Below, in pieces: positions 6,501-9,046 of a stretch of 9,046 nucleotides of DNA. Numbering within the stretch: position 1 is the first letter of the stretch; every line of letters starts with the position of its first letter. The notes beneath the pieces are model-generated. The model saw only the letters and a program-made list of their open reading frames with translations. It was not told where the DNA came from and searched no databases. The DNA comes from Pseudomonadota bacterium (GTDB taxonomy: Bacteria; Desulfobacterota; WTBG01; CAIYCZ01): the NCBI GenBank assembly GCA_026388865.1, contig JAPLIX010000321.1, positions 1 to 9,046 of the forward strand. Reading direction: 5' to 3'. The position numbers were made by a program, and so were the translations under genes.

Positions 6501-7238
6501 TTATGCCATTGCCTTAAAAAACTTCGCAAACGTATCCTTACCATACACGCCCAGGAGAATTTTACCCATCCGGTCTGTCTGCCGCATGCCGTCATACTGG
6601 CATTTTATCCGCTGCTTCTGTTTCTCTTTAAACGCGTCATCAACCTTTTCCGCTTCCCGGTACATCCTTACCCAGAGCTTGATAAACTCCGCGCACAGCT
6701 CAAATACCGTGTCAGTTTTCTCAACCCGTGTTTCCGCGATGACAAAAACCGGGGATATATAGGTACGCACCCAGGTGGTGGTCTTGTCCATGGTCACCAT
6801 GTGGAAGCCCTTGTGGGTCAGAAACTTTTTGTGCAAAGCATCAAACGGTTCCAGATATTTCATGGTAAAGGTATAATCAGTCACCAGGTCAAAGCCAAAT
6901 GACAGGTCTGTGTCAAAGTTATACCTGCCGTCCTTGAAGATTACCGAGTTGATGCCCCAGATCGGGAGCTTGTAAGAAAAATCAGGCCGTATCTGAAATA
7001 TTTCAGCGCCGACCGAAAGCTCATTGTCATGGTGGGGGATGGGAACGCCGCTCGCGTATCTGAAGTCAACCAGGGAAACTTTATCAATCTTGTCTGCCTT
7101 GAAGAGCCTGATGCCGCCGCCCTCCTCGCCGCTTAAGAGCTTCACCTGTTCAATGTCCTCAAGGCCGGTGACTTTCTCCAGTTTTATTTCTTTAGCCAGT
7201 GTTTCAAAACAGAACTGGGTGAGTGATGTGTGGGCCAT
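6501..7238 (-). CDS. Putative ferredoxin-dependent bilin reductase-like protein (PcyA/HY2 superfamily)
   Basis: A 245-aa soluble protein, the usual length of ferredoxin-dependent bilin reductases. Compared by eye with remembered PcyA and PebA sequences, three blocks line up. YKLPIWGINSVIFKDGRYNF followed by DTDLS (residues 89-113) matches the YxLPxxGxDxV...DLS core. ISPVFVIAETRVEKTD (161-176) plus a helix matches the central strand. The C-terminal QYDGMRQTDRMGKILLGVYG (214-233) matches the conserved tail of the family, in which Asp-x-(A/T)-R and FG recur. The catalytic Asp of PcyA (Asp105) falls on N97, and no His is obvious at the PcyA His88 position, so chemistry or substrate may differ. 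The ATG at 7238 has AGGAGG (7244-7249 on the + strand) 5 bases upstream. Known family members use ferredoxin, which the neighbouring operon could supply. The family call rests on visual alignment only. Confidence 0.55.
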   Translation of the reverse strand: MAHTSLTQFCFETLAKEIKLEKVTGLEDIEQVKLLSGEEGGGIRLFKADKIDKVSLVDFRYASGVPIPHHDNELSVGAEIFQIRPDFSYKLPIWGINSVIFKDGRYNFDTDLSFGFDLVTDYTFTMKYLEPFDALHKKFLTHKGFHMVTMDKTTTWVRTYISPVFVIAETRVEKTDTVFELCAEFIKLWVRMYREAEKVDDAFKEKQKQRIKCQYDGMRQTDRMGKILLGVYGKDTFAKFFKAMA

Positions 7239-7438
7239 TTGTACCTCCTCATGACAGTGAATGCGAATGTGGCGGTTTAAAACATTTCAAAGCTGCTTGC
7301 CTTTACAGATTTTATTCCTATTGATATAAGGCTTGAGTTGTCCTTTTTTCCGCGACAGTGTCTGCAAAACCCGTGATTCACTCTTTTCGGATTGCCCAGA
7401 CAGTTCAGGCTGGCTCCTTATTTTTATGAGTGCAGCGA
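7239..7438. other. Intergenic gap between the bilin-reductase-like gene and fic
   Basis: About 200 bases with no convincing gene on either strand. It must hold the promoter of the minus-strand bilin-reductase-like gene unless that gene is read through from fic. AT-rich hexamers exist on the minus strand around 7300-7330, but no -35/-10 pair is good enough to call, and no terminator hairpin is evident after fic. Confidence 0.5.
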
Positions 7439-8554
7439 TCAATGCTTATCATTGCCGATAAATTGCCGATAAATTGCCGATAAACCATACGCCCGATTCC
7501 GCTTTGCCGTGCTTATAAGAGTCAGCAGCCCGTCTTCAACCCAGTGCCCTATTAAATTTCGCGCCATCCGTTCCGAAAGGCCCAGCGCCCGCGCTACATC
7601 ACCGGTGGTAATCTTCACCTGTCTTGTAAAAAGGGCCAGCACAATCCGCGCCCTGCGATCCAGTCGCCTCAAGGCTTCAGGCTCAGGAGCGCCGACTTTC
7701 CTGGTCCGGTGCAGAACATCCTCTTTTGCTCTGTTAAAAACCTCTGCTACGGTTTTTATGAAATATTCAAGCCACGGGGTCAAATCAGCCTCAGCCCGGC
7801 CTTCGTAGTAATTATGATGGGGATGTACGGCCAATGACCGATAATATCCCTCCAGATCGCGGGCATGATGCTCTTCCATGGAGAAAAAACCGTTCAGGCC
7901 ATAGCCTCCGCGATGAAAAATAAATGTGGCAAGAAGCCGTGCGGTTCGGCCATTGCCGTCATAATAGGGATGAATTGTCACAAACTGATAATGTAGCAGC
8001 CCGGCAAGCAGCGGTACCGGCAGTTTTTCTTTCTCAGCCCGGGCAGCCCAGTTGATCATGCCGACGATAAGACCGGGAACATCTCCGGCTTCCGGCGGCA
8101 CATAGACAAGAGCGCCTGACGTGCTGTCCCGTATAACATTCTGTCCGTCCCGATAGGGTGTGCTTTTTGCCCGGGAGCCTTTTTCAACAAGTCCATGAAG
8201 CTGCTGCATGAGTACTTCTGTCAAAGGTTTTTTCTGCCGCGCCCATTGTTCAACCTTCAGCAGGGCGTTCCAATAATTCTGCACCTCTCGCACATCCCGT
8301 TCACGCCCGTGAAACTTATCCTTTTTGCCTTCAATCACCTGCTGAGCCTCGGAAAGAGTAAGCCGGTTGCCTTCAATCCGCGTGGAATAATGGGTGGAAC
8401 GTATTCGAGCCTGATGCCGCAGATCTGCTTCTTCTGCCGGTGTAAGAGGTGTATGGTCAACCACCGCCCGCGCCGCCTCAATGTCCATAAGGCATTGCGC
8501 TATTAGCGGAGTAATTTTATAGCTCGGTTTCCATAATAGTCTGGGTTTGCTCAT
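7439..8554 (-). CDS. Fic-domain protein adenylyltransferase (class II, self-inhibited) with C-terminal winged helix
   Basis: A 371-aa Fic protein of the common Fic/DUF4172-like bacterial architecture. The catalytic loop HPYYDGNGRTAR (195-206) keeps the His, Asp-Gly-Asn-Gly-Arg and last Arg needed to transfer AMP to a protein hydroxyl; the usual Phe of HPF is Tyr here. An N-terminal inhibitory motif S57-x3-E61-G62-N63 marks class II Fic proteins, where the Glu blocks productive ATP binding. GALVYVPPEAGDVP (148-161) is the typical substrate-binding flap. Residues 297-358 look like a winged-helix DNA-binding domain (LDRRARIVLALF, then ITTGDVARALGLSERMARN), so autoregulation or targeting to DNA is possible. 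The ATG at 8554 is preceded by AGAGGTG. The 3' end is made of a tandem 11-bp repeat. The target protein is unknown. Confidence 0.93.
   Translation of the reverse strand: MSKPRLLWKPSYKITPLIAQCLMDIEAARAVVDHTPLTPAEEADLRHQARIRSTHYSTRIEGNRLTLSEAQQVIEGKKDKFHGRERDVREVQNYWNALLKVEQWARQKKPLTEVLMQQLHGLVEKGSRAKSTPYRDGQNVIRDSTSGALVYVPPEAGDVPGLIVGMINWAARAEKEKLPVPLLAGLLHYQFVTIHPYYDGNGRTARLLATFIFHRGGYGLNGFFSMEEHHARDLEGYYRSLAVHPHHNYYEGRAEADLTPWLEYFIKTVAEVFNRAKEDVLHRTRKVGAPEPEALRRLDRRARIVLALFTRQVKITTGDVARALGLSERMARNLIGHWVEDGLLTLISTAKRNRAYGLSAIYRQFIGNDKH
7451..7483 (+). repeat. Three perfect tandem copies of an 11-bp unit at the 3' end of fic
   Basis: ATTGCCGATAA is repeated exactly three times head to tail (7451-7461, 7462-7472, 7473-7483). 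Read on the coding (minus) strand the unit is TTATCGGCAAT. Because 11 is not a multiple of three, the three copies are read in all three frames and encode Fic residues 358-368 (LSAIYRQFIGN). Gain or loss of one unit would shift the frame: with two copies the protein would stop right after LSAIYRQ. Confidence 0.97.
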
Positions 8555-8572
8555 ACAGGCACACCTCTTTAT

Positions 8573-8698
8573 TTACGCGCCATGAAATGTAATCCATTCC
8601 TCTGCTTCTTCCAAGCTGTCCAGCCCCATGCGGTACTTGATGTCGTAGTTGATAATGAAGTCCAGCTCTTCATCAGTTTGATGGTCCGAAGGAAGCAA
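8573..8698 (-). CDS. Very small ORF (41 aa), possibly the C-terminal remnant of a larger protein
   Basis: On the minus strand a frame opens after a TAG and runs from a TTG (8698) to TAA (8573-8575), giving an acidic peptide with the core DEELDFIINYDIKYRMG and the tail EEAEEWITFHGA. The composition looks protein-like rather than random. The core resembles, from memory only, the C-terminal end of large restriction/BREX-type DNA methyltransferases, so it may be a leftover tail. It begins 2 bases after the 71-aa ORF stops, and it ends 18 bases before fic starts, with the fic ribosome binding site in that gap. It could also be a genuine small cistron of a three-gene unit; AAAAAAGG (8711-8718 on the + strand) is a weak ribosome binding site candidate. 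Confidence 0.4.
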   Translation of the reverse strand: MLPSDHQTDEELDFIINYDIKYRMGLDSLEEAEEWITFHGA

Positions 8699-8700
8699 CG

Positions 8701-8916
8701 CTACCTAACCTTTTTTCCCCCTGAAATTCTATATTTTGCTTTTGGTTCTCTGACCTCCAGTTCCTCTGGCGGTACATGAACAACTTTCCCATTCCGCCAG
8801 ATAACCAGAGGGATACCAAGTCGTTTATTTTCTTCAATAACCTTGGCAACGGCAGCTTTAAGGGCTTCCTCAGCTTTTTTTACGAGCGACATTTTTGTTA
8901 AATTATTTTGGTTCAT
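8701..8916 (-). CDS. Small charged protein of unknown function, 71 aa
   Basis: Residues 9-30 form a Lys/Glu/Ala-rich amphipathic helix (SLVKKAEEALKAAVAKVIEE), followed by a compact beta part: LGIPLVIWRNGKVVHVPPEE at 33-52. The layout is typical of small conserved hypothetical proteins found beside toxin-type or mobile genes, but no function is known to me. The start may be M1 (8916) or M9 (8892); neither has a clear ribosome binding site. M1 lies only 6 bases after the stop of the transposase fragment. The protein is on the same strand as the 41-aa ORF and fic, so all three could be cotranscribed. An antitoxin role is conceivable but not shown. Confidence 0.6.
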   Translation of the reverse strand: MNQNNLTKMSLVKKAEEALKAAVAKVIEENKRLGIPLVIWRNGKVVHVPPEELEVREPKAKYRISGGKKVR

Positions 8917-8922
8917 TCGTGT

Positions 8923-9045
8923 TTAAGTTGAAAGACGTGGATTCAACAGTCCACAGTGCTGATGAATTTTCAGTAAAAAGTATTTCACATCACGATAGCC
9001 ATACGCCATTCGTTTGAGTCTTTTTATCTTGTTGTTGATTCCCTC
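8923..9045 (-). mobile_element. C-terminus of an ISL3-family-like transposase (rest beyond the window)
   Basis: An open frame enters from the right edge on the minus strand and gives 40 residues to TAA (8923-8925). EGINNKIKRLKRMAYGYRDV followed by KYFLLKIHQHCG is the characteristic end of DDE transposases of the ISL3 type (IS204/IS1001/IS1096 group), which contain the catalytic Glu in the E-G-x-N-N-K-I-K motif. No terminal inverted repeat is recognisable between the stop and the next start codon 6 bases away, so the element's end is either inside the 71-aa ORF region or lost. Whether the transposase is intact cannot be judged. Confidence 0.8.
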
Positions 9046-9046
9046 A

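Noticed and set aside
8195..8506. Plus-strand open frame of 103 codons inside fic
   Set aside because: The Fic reading frame on the opposite strand is well supported; the plus frame has no ribosome binding site or domain.
8573..8698. Evidence for a BREX or restriction system
   Set aside because: Only a peptide of about 17 residues resembles such a methyltransferase tail from memory. No other component is in the window.

Overview
The window looks like chromosome from a strict anaerobe, most likely a Clostridia- or Negativicutes-type Firmicute. The grounds are strong AGGAGG-type ribosome binding sites, a TTG start, and a dense set of iron-sulfur proteins. Species cannot be named from the sequence.

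Left part (1-6278, + strand): after the 3' end of a possible TetR-type regulator comes a tightly spaced run of seven redox genes. They are a 56-aa 2[4Fe-4S] ferredoxin, a PorD-like 2[4Fe-4S] protein, a shortened PorB-like protein, a NuoE-like [2Fe-2S] subunit with an extra N-terminal domain, a NuoF-like NADH/FMN subunit, a short NuoG-like protein with one [2Fe-2S] and four [4Fe-4S] motifs, and an FAD flavoprotein of the geranylgeranyl reductase/FixC type. A clear rho-independent terminator closes the run. The set reads as a soluble electron-transfer complex: NAD(P)H is oxidised at NuoF, electrons pass along Fe-S clusters, and ferredoxin-like proteins and a flavoprotein give or take electrons. 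The true substrate is not visible. No PorA or PorC, hydrogenase, formate dehydrogenase or Bam-type catalytic subunit lies in the window, and the PorB-like protein lacks two blocks of the usual TPP domain. This is the best candidate here for an undescribed system.

Middle part (6286-7238): a 65-aa two-helix membrane ORF follows the terminator, possibly the remnant of a larger membrane protein. It converges on a minus-strand gene whose protein can be aligned by eye with ferredoxin-dependent bilin reductases (PcyA/HY2 superfamily). The position of the catalytic Asp appears to be Asn. Such a protein is unexpected in a non-phototrophic anaerobe and would need reduced ferredoxin.

Right part (7439-9046, - strand): a class II Fic AMP-transferase with an N-terminal inhibitory motif, whose last codons consist of a triple 11-bp tandem repeat. 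Upstream of it are two tiny ORFs (41 and 71 codons) and then the C-terminus of an ISL3-like transposase running off the window edge. This is an accessory, rearranged region.
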